NCBI GenBank assembly: GCA_009391845.1
Contig: QWJG01000001.1
Coordinates: forward strand, 1 to 64,000
From: Chloroflexota bacterium
GTDB lineage: Bacteria > Chloroflexota > Dehalococcoidia > UBA2979
Length of the DNA stretch: 64,000 bases
Direction: 5' to 3'
Position numbers and translations under genes: made by a program. Positions 32,324 through 41,716 of the stretch are shown here, piece after piece (the stretch's first letter is position 1; every line of letters begins with the position of its first letter). The notes under the pieces are model-generated. The model worked only from the letters and a program-made list of their open reading frames with translations. It was not told the origin of the DNA and did not search any database.

Positions 32324-34348
32324 CTAGTTGGCGCTCCCGCCGCGCAGCGTCGTGATGATCGAGTCCTGGACGTGCGCCGGCACCTCCACGTAACGATCGA
32401 ACTCGAGCTCAAAGCGACCGCGCCCGTGCGTGATCGCGCGCAGCTCCGTGGCGTACCGCTGCACCTCGGAGAGCGGAACGTCGGCCTCGATCATCGAAAA
32501 CGCACCTTCGCCCTCGACGCCGTGGACATGGCCGCGGCGGGTGCTGATATCGCTCATCACATCGCCAACGTACTGGCCGGGGACGTGGACACGTAGCCGC
32601 ATCACCGGCTCCAGCAGCGTCGGCTGTGCCTCGAGCAGACCGTCGCGGAGCGCGTGCGAGGCGGCGGTCTTGAATGCCATCTCCGACGAATCGACCGCGT
32701 GCGACGAGCCATCGAGGAGCGTCACCTTCACGTCGACGATCGGTGACTGCGCGAGCGGACCGCGCGGCAGCGTTTCGTGGATGCCCTTCTCGACCGCGGG
32801 GATGAACTGCCGAGGTACGCTGCCGCCGACGACTTGTTCCGCGAACTCGAAGCCCATGCCGCGCGTCAACGGCGCGATCTCGATCACCACGTGGCCGTAC
32901 TGCCCGTGCCCACCGCTCTGCTTCTTGTGCTTGTACTCCGCCTTCGCGACGCCGCTGACGGTCTCGCGGTAGGGAATGCGTGGCAACTCCGGGGTCACTT
33001 TGACGCCGTAGACCCGCTCGAGGCGCGCGCAGGCGATCGCCACCTGGGCGTCGCCGATGGTCAGCATGATCGTTTCACCGGTGTCCGCGTCACGGTCGAC
33101 CTTGATCGTTGGATCCTGCTCCTGGAGCCGGTGCAGCGCCGAAGCCAGTTTGTTCACGTCGTCCTGGCTCGCGGGGTGCAAAGCGGTCCGGTACGTGGGG
33201 TGCGGGAACGGCAGCGGAGCCACCGTCACCGCGTGATCGGCGGAGGCGACCAGCGTGTCGCCGGTGTGCGTGTCGGTCAGCTTTGCCACCACGCCGATGT
33301 CGCCGGTGACGAGCTCGTCGACGGCGATCTGCTCCTTGCCCCGCTGCAGGAAGAGGTGCCCAAGCCGCTCCGTTGAGCGCGAACGGACGTTGTACGGGCT
33401 GAGACTCGCCGGAAGCGAACCAGAGATCACCTTCATCAGCGAGAGGTGCCCGACGAACGGATCCGCCAGCGTCTTGAAGACCTGCACCACCAGCGGGCCG
33501 TCCACGCTCGTCGTCACGGTGCCCTCGCTGAGCGCGTGCTCGCGTCCAAGTGGCGAGGGCATGAGGTTCACGATGTTGTTGAGCAAACCCTCGACCCCGA
33601 CGCTGAGCGGCGCACAGACCGGGACAACGGTCACCACCGCGCCACTCTCGATCGCGTCATGTAGCGCGACGGTGATCTCCTCGCGCGTGAGTTCTTCGCC
33701 GTCCAGGTACTTCACCAGCAGTTCGTCGTCCGTCTCGGCGACCGCTTCGACCAGCATTTCGCGCGCGGCCTCAAGGTCACCGACGATGCCGTCCGGCGGC
33801 GTGTCGTGCGTGCGCAGGTCAAAGAAGCTGGTGAGCTTGCCGTCGGCGCCGCGGACCGGGAGTCCGAGTGGGATCACACGCTTGCCGTAGGTCTCGCGGA
33901 GGCTCTCCACCGCCCGCTCGAAACTGGCGTTCTCGCGGTCGAGTCGGGTGACGACGCAGATCCGCGGTAGGCCCGCCTCGTCGGCGCGTTGCCATGCTAG
34001 TTCGGTGCCGCCCTGGACGCCGGCGGAGGCATCGACCGCGATCAGCGCGGCATCGGCGGCGCGGACGGCGGAGACGACCTCGCCCTCGAAATCGGCGTAG
34101 CCGGGCGCGTCCAGCAGGTTGATCCGGCATTCATCCCACTCGATCGCCAGCAGCGCCGTGGAGATCGAGTAGTGATGCTGGTGCTCGTCCTCGTCGTAGT
34201 CGGCGACCGTCGTGCCGTCGTCCACGCTACCGAGGCGGCTAATCGCGCCAGCCGCGAAGAGCATCGATTCAGCCAACGTCGTCTTTCCCGCTCCGCCGTG
34301 GCCCATCAGGACAACGTTACGCAGACGGTCAGACGTGTAAGACTTCAT
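32324..34348 (-). CDS. Elongation factor G-like GTPase (EF-G2/paralogue type)
   Basis: The 674-residue translational GTPase starts with GHGGAGKTTLAES (P-loop). DAPGYADFEGE replaces DTPGH (Gly-Tyr instead of Gly-His, so the catalytic His of the canonical G domain is missing), and TRLDRE replaces NKxD. Domains II to V follow, with KKQSGGHGQYGHV in domain IV and RRGHVHGVEGEG in domain V. These changes mark the EF-G2-like paralogue group rather than the main EF-G. A promoter (34371-34400) precedes it. Its role is not known in detail. Confidence 0.85.
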   Translation of the reverse strand: MKSYTSDRLRNVVLMGHGGAGKTTLAESMLFAAGAISRLGSVDDGTTVADYDEDEHQHHYSISTALLAIEWDECRINLLDAPGYADFEGEVVSAVRAADAALIAVDASAGVQGGTELAWQRADEAGLPRICVVTRLDRENASFERAVESLRETYGKRVIPLGLPVRGADGKLTSFFDLRTHDTPPDGIVGDLEAAREMLVEAVAETDDELLVKYLDGEELTREEITVALHDAIESGAVVTVVPVCAPLSVGVEGLLNNIVNLMPSPLGREHALSEGTVTTSVDGPLVVQVFKTLADPFVGHLSLMKVISGSLPASLSPYNVRSRSTERLGHLFLQRGKEQIAVDELVTGDIGVVAKLTDTHTGDTLVASADHAVTVAPLPFPHPTYRTALHPASQDDVNKLASALHRLQEQDPTIKVDRDADTGETIMLTIGDAQVAIACARLERVYGVKVTPELPRIPYRETVSGVAKAEYKHKKQSGGHGQYGHVVIEIAPLTRGMGFEFAEQVVGGSVPRQFIPAVEKGIHETLPRGPLAQSPIVDVKVTLLDGSSHAVDSSEMAFKTAASHALRDGLLEAQPTLLEPVMRLRVHVPGQYVGDVMSDISTRRGHVHGVEGEGAFSMIEADVPLSEVQRYATELRAITHGRGRFELEFDRYVEVPAHVQDSIITTLRGGSAN

Positions 34349-34370
34349 CGCTACCCCCTCATCTGCGGGG

Positions 34371-34400
34371 ATAGTACGGCGCGGAGTGAAGGCCCGACAA
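34371..34400 (-). promoter_or_regulatory. Promoter of the EF-G-like gene
   Basis: On the minus strand TTGTCG (34400-34395) and TACTAT (34376-34371) are separated by 18 bp, with a GGGGG-rich ribosome site before the ATG. The -35 box and 18-bp spacing match the nirK promoter. Confidence 0.55.
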
Positions 34401-34482
34401 CGCTAGTGATACTGAGAAGGGATCGCCGGCCGTTCGAGCCAGCGGTGCAGCCGCCGTTCGCGCGGCCTCGGACGGCGCTGCG

Positions 34483-36300
34483 CTAGGCGCCGATCGCCGG
34501 GCGGAGGTCCAGAACCTCCAGTTGCAGTGCGCCGTCGCCGCGGAAATCGTCGCGGCGGAAGGTGTAGATCAGGTCTGCCGATTCGCCCTCGGGAACCGCG
34601 GCCGCGGCATTACGGAAGGAGATCGCGCGCCACGTGACGGCGCCCTCCTTCAGCACGAGCTGGAGGTGCTCGCCACCCTGCCCGACGCCACGGCTCTTCA
34701 CGACGGAGACGTTGTGCGCCAGGAAGACGGGCGTCGGATTGCCGATCCCATGGGGACCGAGCAGGCCCAGCCACTGGATCAGCCGCCGGTCGACCACCTG
34801 CAGCGACAACTCCTCTTCGACCTCGAATGCCGGCAGCAGATCCTGCGGATCGATCGCGCTGGTCGCGTCCTCGATCAGGCGCTGCTTCAGCTCCGGGACG
34901 CGCGCTACGTCGAGGGTGAATCCGGCCGCCGCGCGGTGGCCGCCGAATCGCAGGAACAGGTCGGCGTGGCGCCGCAGCAGCGCCGTGATGTCGAAGGCGG
35001 GCAGCGAGCGACACGATCCTCGTGCCTCCCGATCGTCCGTCTGCATCACGATCGCCGGTCGGTGGTGCTGCTCGACCAGTCGCGAAGCCGCGAGGCCAAT
35101 GATCCCCGAGGAGATCTCCGGCGAGGCGGCCACGATCAGCGCCGCTTCGAGGTCGGCCGCGCTCAGCCGGTCGTGCACGTCGGTGATCGCCGCCTGCGTG
35201 TCATCCCGCCGCGCGCGGTTCAGCTCGTCGAGCTGCTTCGCCAGCCGCTCGGCGTCCGAATCGTTGTCGGCCAGCATCAGATCGAGGGCGACCTGAGCGT
35301 GCAGCATCCGTCCCGCCGCGTTCAGCCGCGGCCCCAGCACCCACCCGAACGTGTCGACGTTCGCTGTACTGAGATCGACGTTCGACACCTTCGCGAGCGC
35401 GCGCAGACCGGGCCGCGTCGTCGTCCGGATCGCCTCCAGACCAAGCCGCACTAGATCGCGGTTCTCCGCGACCATCGGCGCGAGGTCGCAGACCGTCCCC
35501 AGGGCGACCAGCGCCCGGTGGGAGTCCGCGTCGTACGCCCGCCCGAAGTGGTCGTACAGATCGTGAATGACCTTGTAGGCCACCCCGACCGCCGCCGGCT
35601 CCGACCCGTACCGCGAATCGGTGAGCTTCGGGTTCACGAGCGCCAGCGCCGCCGGCAGCTCATCCGGCACGGTGTGGTGATCGATCACGATCACCTCCAT
35701 GCCCAGACCGTTCGCCTCGGCCACCTCGACCGTCGACGAGGTACCGCAGTCGGCCGTCACGAGGAGCGTCGCGCCTCGGTCGGCAAGCTGTCGCACCGCG
35801 TTCACGTTCGGCCCGTAGCCCTCGAGGAACCGGTCGGGGATGTACGGCATCGGCTTCGCGCCAAGCTCGCGCAGCCCCTCCGTCAGGATCGTCGTCGAGG
35901 TCACGCCATCCACGTCGAAGTCGCCGAACACGGCCACCGTCTCGCCCGCACGACACGCCGCGGCCAGACGCAGCACCGCCACATCGAGGTTGGGCATCAG
36001 CCGCGGATCGGTCAGCTCCCCCGGACTACCGAGGTAGCGGCGCGCTTCCTCGGCGTTGTGTACCCCACGACGTGCGAGCAGACGCCGCATGAGCGGCGGC
36101 AGCCCCGCTCCTGCGTCCGCGAAGCCACTGAGGTCAGGATCGGGCATCAGGCGCCACAGGCGACCTGCTGAGCCGTGCGTGACGGTGCCGGTAAAGGGCG
36201 CGGGCCCGTCATCGCCGTTGGTTGGCGGCCGGCGCTTGATCGCGCCTTCCCACGGAGCCTGCTCGACGAGCGGTGTCTCCTGTGGCGGAGGAACGGTCAC
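34483..36300 (-). CDS. recJ: Single-stranded-DNA-specific exonuclease RecJ
   Basis: The 605-residue protein has the DHH-family motifs GDFDVDGVTST, ADCGTSST and VIDHHTVPDELP, then the DHHA1 domain with GHRAAAGFT-like FGGHRAAAGFTL, and a C-terminal OB-fold. It digests 5' single-stranded DNA in recombination and repair. It ends 134 bp from the EF-G promoter and starts 3 bp from the FabF gene stop, so it is in the fab operon, likely its last gene. Confidence 0.94.
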   Translation of the reverse strand: MTVPPPQETPLVEQAPWEGAIKRRPPTNGDDGPAPFTGTVTHGSAGRLWRLMPDPDLSGFADAGAGLPPLMRRLLARRGVHNAEEARRYLGSPGELTDPRLMPNLDVAVLRLAAACRAGETVAVFGDFDVDGVTSTTILTEGLRELGAKPMPYIPDRFLEGYGPNVNAVRQLADRGATLLVTADCGTSSTVEVAEANGLGMEVIVIDHHTVPDELPAALALVNPKLTDSRYGSEPAAVGVAYKVIHDLYDHFGRAYDADSHRALVALGTVCDLAPMVAENRDLVRLGLEAIRTTTRPGLRALAKVSNVDLSTANVDTFGWVLGPRLNAAGRMLHAQVALDLMLADNDSDAERLAKQLDELNRARRDDTQAAITDVHDRLSAADLEAALIVAASPEISSGIIGLAASRLVEQHHRPAIVMQTDDREARGSCRSLPAFDITALLRRHADLFLRFGGHRAAAGFTLDVARVPELKQRLIEDATSAIDPQDLLPAFEVEEELSLQVVDRRLIQWLGLLGPHGIGNPTPVFLAHNVSVVKSRGVGQGGEHLQLVLKEGAVTWRAISFRNAAAAVPEGESADLIYTFRRDDFRGDGALQLEVLDLRPAIGA

Positions 36301-36303
36301 CGG

Positions 36304-37548
36304 CTATTCCGCGAAGCGCTTGAAGACCAGGGAGCTGTTGTGCCCGCCGAAGCCCATCGAGTTGGAGATGGCGTACTCGATCGGCACGTCGCGCGCGCCC
36401 TCGCTCACGTAGTCCAGATCGCACTCCGGGTCCGGCGTCACGAGGTTCCGCGTGCCGTGGATGCGCTGATCGCGGATCGACAGGATCGTCACGCCCGCCT
36501 CGATCGCCCCACCAGCACCGAGGGTGTGGCCGATCATCGACTTCGTCGCGGAGATCGGAATCGCCCCCGCCGCTTCGCCGAAGACCGTGCGCAGCGACAT
36601 CGTCTCGAACTTGTCGTTCAGCGGTGTGCTGGTCGCGTGCGCGTTGATGTAGCCAACATCGCTCGCGTTGATCCCCGCCTTCTTCAGCGCGGCGTTCATC
36701 GCACGCGCCGCGCCCTCGCCGTTTTCCGAGGGCTGCGTGACGTGGAACGCGTCCGCCGATGCGCCGTAGCCCACCAGCTCCGCGATGATCGTCGCCCCGC
36801 GCTCCTGCGCGTGCTCGAGCGTCTCGAGGATCAGCGTGCCGGCGCCCTCCGCGAGGATGAACCCGTCGCGATCGAGGTCAAACGGGCGCGAGGCGTGTTC
36901 CGGGTTGTCGTTCTGCCCGGTCGACAGCGCGCGGGACGCCGCGAATGCCGCCACGGACATCCGGGTCACGCCCGCGTCCGTGCCACCGGTGATCATCGCC
37001 TTTGCGTCGCCGCGCCGCAGCACCTCGTACGCCGTGCCGATCGCGTCCGCGCCGGAGGCGCAGGCGCTCACCGTATTGACGTTCGGACCGCGCGCGCCGG
37101 TGCGGATCGAGACCTGTCCGGCGGCCATGTCGGAGATGAACATCGGGACCAGGAACGGCGAGACACTGCGGGCGCCCTTGTCGAAGAAGACGTGGAACTG
37201 ATCCTCCAGCGTGCCGATGCCGCCGATGCCGGATCCGATCATGCAGCCGATCTCATCCGCCTCCGCGCGAACGTCGAGGCCGGACTGCTCCAGCGCCTCG
37301 TCGGTCGCGGCGATCGCGAGCTGGACGAAGCGGTCCATGCGGCGGGCATCCTTGCGGTTGAGCCAGTCGGTCGGCTCGAAGCCAGTCACCTCGCCGGCGA
37401 TGGTGGACGGGAGGTCCGCCGCCTCGACCAGGGTGATCTGATCGATCCCGTTCCGGCCCTCGAGCATCGCGACCCAGCTCGCGTCGCGACCGATCCCAAC
37501 CGGGGTCATCATTCCGATGCCCGTGACGACGACACGTGCCGTGTCCAT
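36304..37548 (-). CDS. fabF: Beta-ketoacyl-ACP synthase II, paralogue A
   Basis: The 414-residue condensing enzyme has the Cys-His-His triad in VSACASGADAIG, INAHATSTPLNDK and STKSMIGHTLGAGGA. It elongates acyl chains on ACP. ATG 37548 overlaps the stop of the next fabF in TGATG. The tandem duplicate suggests a division by chain length or substrate, or an acyl-chain branch for the lipids described nearby. The FabF name is used for both; which is the housekeeping enzyme is unknown. Confidence 0.92.
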   Translation of the reverse strand: MDTARVVVTGIGMMTPVGIGRDASWVAMLEGRNGIDQITLVEAADLPSTIAGEVTGFEPTDWLNRKDARRMDRFVQLAIAATDEALEQSGLDVRAEADEIGCMIGSGIGGIGTLEDQFHVFFDKGARSVSPFLVPMFISDMAAGQVSIRTGARGPNVNTVSACASGADAIGTAYEVLRRGDAKAMITGGTDAGVTRMSVAAFAASRALSTGQNDNPEHASRPFDLDRDGFILAEGAGTLILETLEHAQERGATIIAELVGYGASADAFHVTQPSENGEGAARAMNAALKKAGINASDVGYINAHATSTPLNDKFETMSLRTVFGEAAGAIPISATKSMIGHTLGAGGAIEAGVTILSIRDQRIHGTRNLVTPDPECDLDYVSEGARDVPIEYAISNSMGFGGHNSSLVFKRFAE

Positions 37549-38789
37549 CAATCGCCTCCCCAATGTCCGAAAATCAGCGCGGAGTTGTGTCCACCGAGGC
37601 CCACCGACGTACTCATCGCGTACTCGATCGGGGCTTCACGGGCGATGTTCGGGACGTAGTCCAGGTCGCAGTCCGGATCCGGCGTCGTGTAGTTGATCGT
37701 CGGCGGCGCGATCCCATGCTTGCAGGCCAGCACACAGATCACCGCCTCGACAGCGCCCGAGGCACCCATCATGTGGCCGTGCATCGCCTTCGTGCTGGAG
37801 ACCATCACGCGATCGGCATCTTCGCCGAACACGTCGCGGATCGCCCGCGTCTCGACGCGGTCGTTGAGCGGCGTGCCGGTGCCGTGGGCGTTGATGTAGG
37901 AGATGCGATCCGGCGTCAGGTTCGCCCGACTGAGGGCGCGTCGCATCGCCTCGTTGATCCCGCGGCCATCCTCGGCGGCGGCCACCATGTCGAACGCGTC
38001 GTTGCTCGTCGCGGCGCCCATCCAGCGCGCGTAGATCTTCGCGCCCCGCGCCTGCGCGTGCTCCAGCGATTCGAGGATCAGCGTGCCGGCGCCCTCACCG
38101 AGGATGAAGCCGTTGCGATCCTTGTCGAAGGGCCGCACCGCCTGCGTCGGATCCTCGTGCGTCGCCAGCGCCTTCATCGCGTTGAAGCCGGCGTAGTAGA
38201 TCGGCTGTAACGGCGCCTCGAAGCCGCCCGCGATCATCACCTCGGCCTCGCCGCGGGCGATCGTCTCCGCCGCTTCGCCCACCGCCGCGCCACCGGTGGC
38301 GCAGGCAGCGGTCACGGCGAAGTTCGGGCCGCGCGCACCGAGGGCGATCGCGACCAAGCCGGTCGCGGTGTCCGGCAGCATGCTCGTGATCAGGAACGGC
38401 GAGACCCGACGCGGCCCCTTCTCTTCGAGGATCCGCTGCTGCTCCACCATCAGGTGCGCGCCGCCGATGCCCGTGCCGAGCAGGATTCCGACCGAGTCCG
38501 GTCGCTCCGCGTTGATCTCAAGCTGCGCGTCGGCCACCGCTTCCTGCGCGGAGGCGATCGCGAAGGCGGTCGAGAGGTCGATCCGGCGCAGGATCTTCGC
38601 TTCCACGTGATCCGAGGGCTCGAAGCCGTCCACCTCGCCGGCGATCGGGTACTCGTACTGGGATGCGTCGAATCGGCTGATCAGGCCGATCCCGGAGCGG
38701 CCGGCGACGATGCTGTCCCAGCCGTCAGCGACGTTCTTTCCGACCGGGCTGATCATGCCCAGCCCCGTAACCACGACTTCGCGCGGCAT
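37548..38789 (-). CDS. fabF: Beta-ketoacyl-ACP synthase II, paralogue B
   Basis: The 413-residue protein has triad motifs TAACATGGAAVGE (Cys), INAHGTGTPLNDR and STKAMHGHMMGASGA (His residues). It opens with REVVVTGLGMISPVGKNV. Start and stop overlap the fabD stop and the neighbouring fabF start (TGATG at both ends), so expression is strongly coupled. It is moderately divergent from its neighbour in the middle region, arguing for an old duplication. Confidence 0.92.
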   Translation of the reverse strand: MPREVVVTGLGMISPVGKNVADGWDSIVAGRSGIGLISRFDASQYEYPIAGEVDGFEPSDHVEAKILRRIDLSTAFAIASAQEAVADAQLEINAERPDSVGILLGTGIGGAHLMVEQQRILEEKGPRRVSPFLITSMLPDTATGLVAIALGARGPNFAVTAACATGGAAVGEAAETIARGEAEVMIAGGFEAPLQPIYYAGFNAMKALATHEDPTQAVRPFDKDRNGFILGEGAGTLILESLEHAQARGAKIYARWMGAATSNDAFDMVAAAEDGRGINEAMRRALSRANLTPDRISYINAHGTGTPLNDRVETRAIRDVFGEDADRVMVSSTKAMHGHMMGASGAVEAVICVLACKHGIAPPTINYTTPDPDCDLDYVPNIAREAPIEYAMSTSVGLGGHNSALIFGHWGGD

Positions 38790-39799
38790 CAGCGAGCGCT
38801 GGGGTGGGGAATGACCGAAATCGGGATCGGCTCTTCGCGCGCGTCGTCCAGCGACACCGCGGTGAGTTGGTCAGAGATGCGCTTCACCATGCGTGAGAGG
38901 ACGTGACCGGGGCCCACCTCGATGTAGGTGTCGACGCCTTCGCTCTCCATCCGCTGAACGTTCTTCGTCCAGAAGACGGGAGAGCGGAGCTGCTCCTCGA
39001 ATTCACGGCGGACCTCGGCGGCGGTCGACAGCAGGCGGGACGTGGCGTTGGAGACGATCGGTTGAAGCGGATCCGCGATCGGGATCTCGCGGATCACCCA
39101 GGCGAACTCTTCCGCCTGCTCGTTGTGCAGCGGGGTGTGACTGGAGACCTTCACCTTCAGGCGAATCGCGCGGCCTTGCAGGTCGCGGGCGCGGTCCATC
39201 GCGCGCTCCAGCGCCGCGACGTCGCCGCTGACCACGATCTGCGTGTCCAGGTTGTGGTTCGCGACATCGACGCGGTCCTCGGGCGACTGCGTTGCGTCCT
39301 CGCAGATCTGACGCACCACGTCGTACTCGAGGCCCAGAATCGAGGCCATGCCCACCGGGCGCGCCGCGTTGAACTCACTCATCAGGCGCGCGCGTTCGAG
39401 GATGATCAGCAGCGCATCCCGGAACGAGAGCGCCTCCGCGGCGACGGCAGCGCTGAACATGCCGAGCGAGTGACCGCCAAAGAGCCGTGGGCGCACGCGC
39501 TCACCCGCCTCGGAGAGCTTCTCGCGCATCGCGCGGAGGAAAGCGACCGAGGTCGTGACCATCGCCGGCTGTGTCGCGCGGGTCTCAGCGAGCTCGTCGA
39601 TGTCCGATTCGAAGCAAACCTTCACCAGGTCGATACCGGTGAGGTCGCTGGCCTCTTCGTACGCGAGACGGGCGGCGGCGGAGTGTTCGTGGACGAGCTT
39701 GCCCATGCCCGGCGCCTGCGATCCCTGTCCCGGGAACAGCAGAGCAGTGGGATCGGTGTCGGAGGCGGCGCCTGCGGGCGCGTTCGTTGCGTCGCTCAC
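38789..39799 (-). CDS. fabD: Malonyl-CoA-ACP transacylase
   Basis: The 336-residue protein loads malonyl groups onto ACP. FPGQGSQAPGM is near the N-terminus, the nucleophile Ser is in GGHSLGMFSA, and the His partner is in SSHTPLHNEQ. It starts at GTG 39799; a -10-like TACACT is at 39862-39857 on the minus strand. The upstream frame to 40189 is low-complexity. No ACP gene or fabG separates fabD from fabF here, unlike the common fabD-fabG-acpP-fabF order. Confidence 0.92.
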   Translation of the reverse strand: MSDATNAPAGAASDTDPTALLFPGQGSQAPGMGKLVHEHSAAARLAYEEASDLTGIDLVKVCFESDIDELAETRATQPAMVTTSVAFLRAMREKLSEAGERVRPRLFGGHSLGMFSAAVAAEALSFRDALLIILERARLMSEFNAARPVGMASILGLEYDVVRQICEDATQSPEDRVDVANHNLDTQIVVSGDVAALERAMDRARDLQGRAIRLKVKVSSHTPLHNEQAEEFAWVIREIPIADPLQPIVSNATSRLLSTAAEVRREFEEQLRSPVFWTKNVQRMESEGVDTYIEVGPGHVLSRMVKRISDQLTAVSLDDAREEPIPISVIPHPSAR

Positions 39800-39935
39800 G
39801 AGCGGCCTCCCGGCCGGGCAGAACCGCAAATGCGGCCCCTCGCCATACGGTTTCGCAGTGTAGCAAGGGGCTTCTGGCGACGTGAGAATTCGCCAGCGCG
39901 CCGCCGCTCTCGCGGCTGACCTTCGAGGACGCCCG

Positions 39936-41651
39936 TTAGAACGGCGATCCGCCACTGTCCGGCAGCCCGCCGGCATCGCCGAGGCCCGCCATCCCTGGCA
40001 TGCCGCCGCCGCCCATCCCCCCAGCACCGCCCATACCGCCGAGGGCGCTAAAGTCCGGCAACCCAGCGCCGGCCCCCGTCGGCTCGAGCAGCCGGCGCGA
40101 CTCGTGCAGCACGGCGAGCAAGTCTTGCGCCAGCCCCGCGGCGGTACCGTGGCTCTCCGCGACGCGGCGTCCGGCGTCCGCATGGACATAAACCGCTACC
40201 GCGGCCGCGTCGTACGGCGCGAGCCCCTGCGCGATCAGCCCCGCGATCAGACCGGCGAGCACGTCGCCGGTCCCGGCGGTCGCCAGCATCGCGTTCGCTG
40301 CCTCGGAGAGACGGGCCGTACCGTCCGGCGCCGCGATCACGGTGCAGGCGCCCTTCAACACCACGACGGAATTCGTGAGCTTCGCGTAGGCCGCGGCGGT
40401 GTCCAGGCGTGTCGCCTGGACCTGCTCGACGCTGGTGCCGGTCAGCCGCGCCATCTCGCCGGGGTGGGGCGTCAGCACGCGCGGTAGTGCGAGCCGCGTC
40501 CACCACTCCGGATCGTCCGCCAGCACGTTGAGCGCGTCGGCATCCAGCACCAGCGCCGACGGGCCATCGATGTCGTCGATGCCCGCGAGGAGGTGGCGGA
40601 CGAAAGCGCGGCTCTCGTTGCTGAGCGACAGCCCGGGGCCCACGAGCAGCACGTTCGACCGGCCGCCGTTGAGCGCGCGCAACAGCGCGCGTGCCGCCGA
40701 AGCGTCCAGCGTGCCATCGGTCGATGGCAGCGGCTCGTGGATCACGTCCGGCAGCCCGTGCACGAGCAGCGGCTGGATCACCTCGGGGGCGGCGAGTTGC
40801 ACGAGGCCGGCGCCGGACCGTGCGGCCGCTTCCGCGGCGAGCCGCGCGGCGCCCGGGTAGCGTCGCGATCCGGCGGCGATCGTGACCGTGCCGAACGTGC
40901 CCTTGTTCGCGTCGTCGCGCCGCTCCGGCATCACCGCCTTCAGGTCGCGCAGTCGTAGTTCCTCGAAGGGGAGATCGGCGGAAGCGGCCTTCGGGATGCC
41001 GATATCCACGGGGATCACCCGCCCGGCGTTCGCCCGCCCGGGAACCGAGTAGAGACCAACCTTGGCGAAGCCAAACGTCACCGTGGCGCTGGCGTTCACC
41101 GCGAGCGGATCCGCGTAGCCGCTATCCGCGTCGACGCCGGTCGGTACATCGAGGGCGAGAATCTGTGGCGCCGGGACGCGGCGTTCGGTCGCACGCAGGC
41201 GGCGCAGGATCTCCGCGAGCGCGCCCGCGATTGGCCGCTCGCGCGGTGATGCGCCGATCCCGAGCAGTGCGTCGATCACGGCCGAGGCATCGCGGAACAG
41301 CGCGTCGAGCCGCTCGAAGTTCGGGTCTTCCGCGACGGTGGTCCAGGGCACCTCGGACTCCAGCAGCGCCTGCCACTGCGGGTCGTCCTCCGCGCGCGGC
41401 TCCAGCAGGTAGACGTATGGGATCGCGCCGAACTGGACCAGGTGACGCGCCGCGACCAGGCCGTCGCCACCGTTGTTGCCGGGCCCAACCAGGATCAGGA
41501 TGCCGCGCTGTTCGATCGCGCCGACCGCCATCCACGCTTCCTGCGCGGCGGCGATCCCCGCCTCCTCCATCAGTTGCTGTTCGCTAACGCCGGCCGCGAC
41601 GGCCGCCGCTTCCAGTTGGCGCATCTGCGCGACGGTGACGAGTTTGCTCAC
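39936..41651 (-). CDS. nnr: Bifunctional NAD(P)H-hydrate epimerase/dehydratase
   Basis: The 571-residue protein repairs hydrated NAD(P)H. The N-terminal YjeF_N epimerase domain (about 1-215) has GPGNNGGDGLVAARHL, and the C-terminal ADP/ATP-dependent dehydratase domain (about 230-535) has LTPHPGEMARL and TAGTGDVLAG. The last ~35 residues are a Gly/Met-rich tail (GGMGGAGGMGGGGMPGM) without known role, similar in style to disordered metal- or protein-binding tails. It starts at ATG 41651, next to acpS. Confidence 0.93.
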   Translation of the reverse strand: MSKLVTVAQMRQLEAAAVAAGVSEQQLMEEAGIAAAQEAWMAVGAIEQRGILILVGPGNNGGDGLVAARHLVQFGAIPYVYLLEPRAEDDPQWQALLESEVPWTTVAEDPNFERLDALFRDASAVIDALLGIGASPRERPIAGALAEILRRLRATERRVPAPQILALDVPTGVDADSGYADPLAVNASATVTFGFAKVGLYSVPGRANAGRVIPVDIGIPKAASADLPFEELRLRDLKAVMPERRDDANKGTFGTVTIAAGSRRYPGAARLAAEAAARSGAGLVQLAAPEVIQPLLVHGLPDVIHEPLPSTDGTLDASAARALLRALNGGRSNVLLVGPGLSLSNESRAFVRHLLAGIDDIDGPSALVLDADALNVLADDPEWWTRLALPRVLTPHPGEMARLTGTSVEQVQATRLDTAAAYAKLTNSVVVLKGACTVIAAPDGTARLSEAANAMLATAGTGDVLAGLIAGLIAQGLAPYDAAAVAVYVHADAGRRVAESHGTAAGLAQDLLAVLHESRRLLEPTGAGAGLPDFSALGGMGGAGGMGGGGMPGMAGLGDAGGLPDSGGSPF

Positions 41652-41716
41652 GGTGCTGGACCTTCTCGGTGCTGCTGGGATTGGCGGTGCTGGTCGGGCT
41701 GCCCCGCGGGGCGAGA

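Noticed and set aside
36175..37659. 494-codon open frame antisense to fabF
   Set aside because: Arg-rich shadow; the fabF genes have full active-site motifs.
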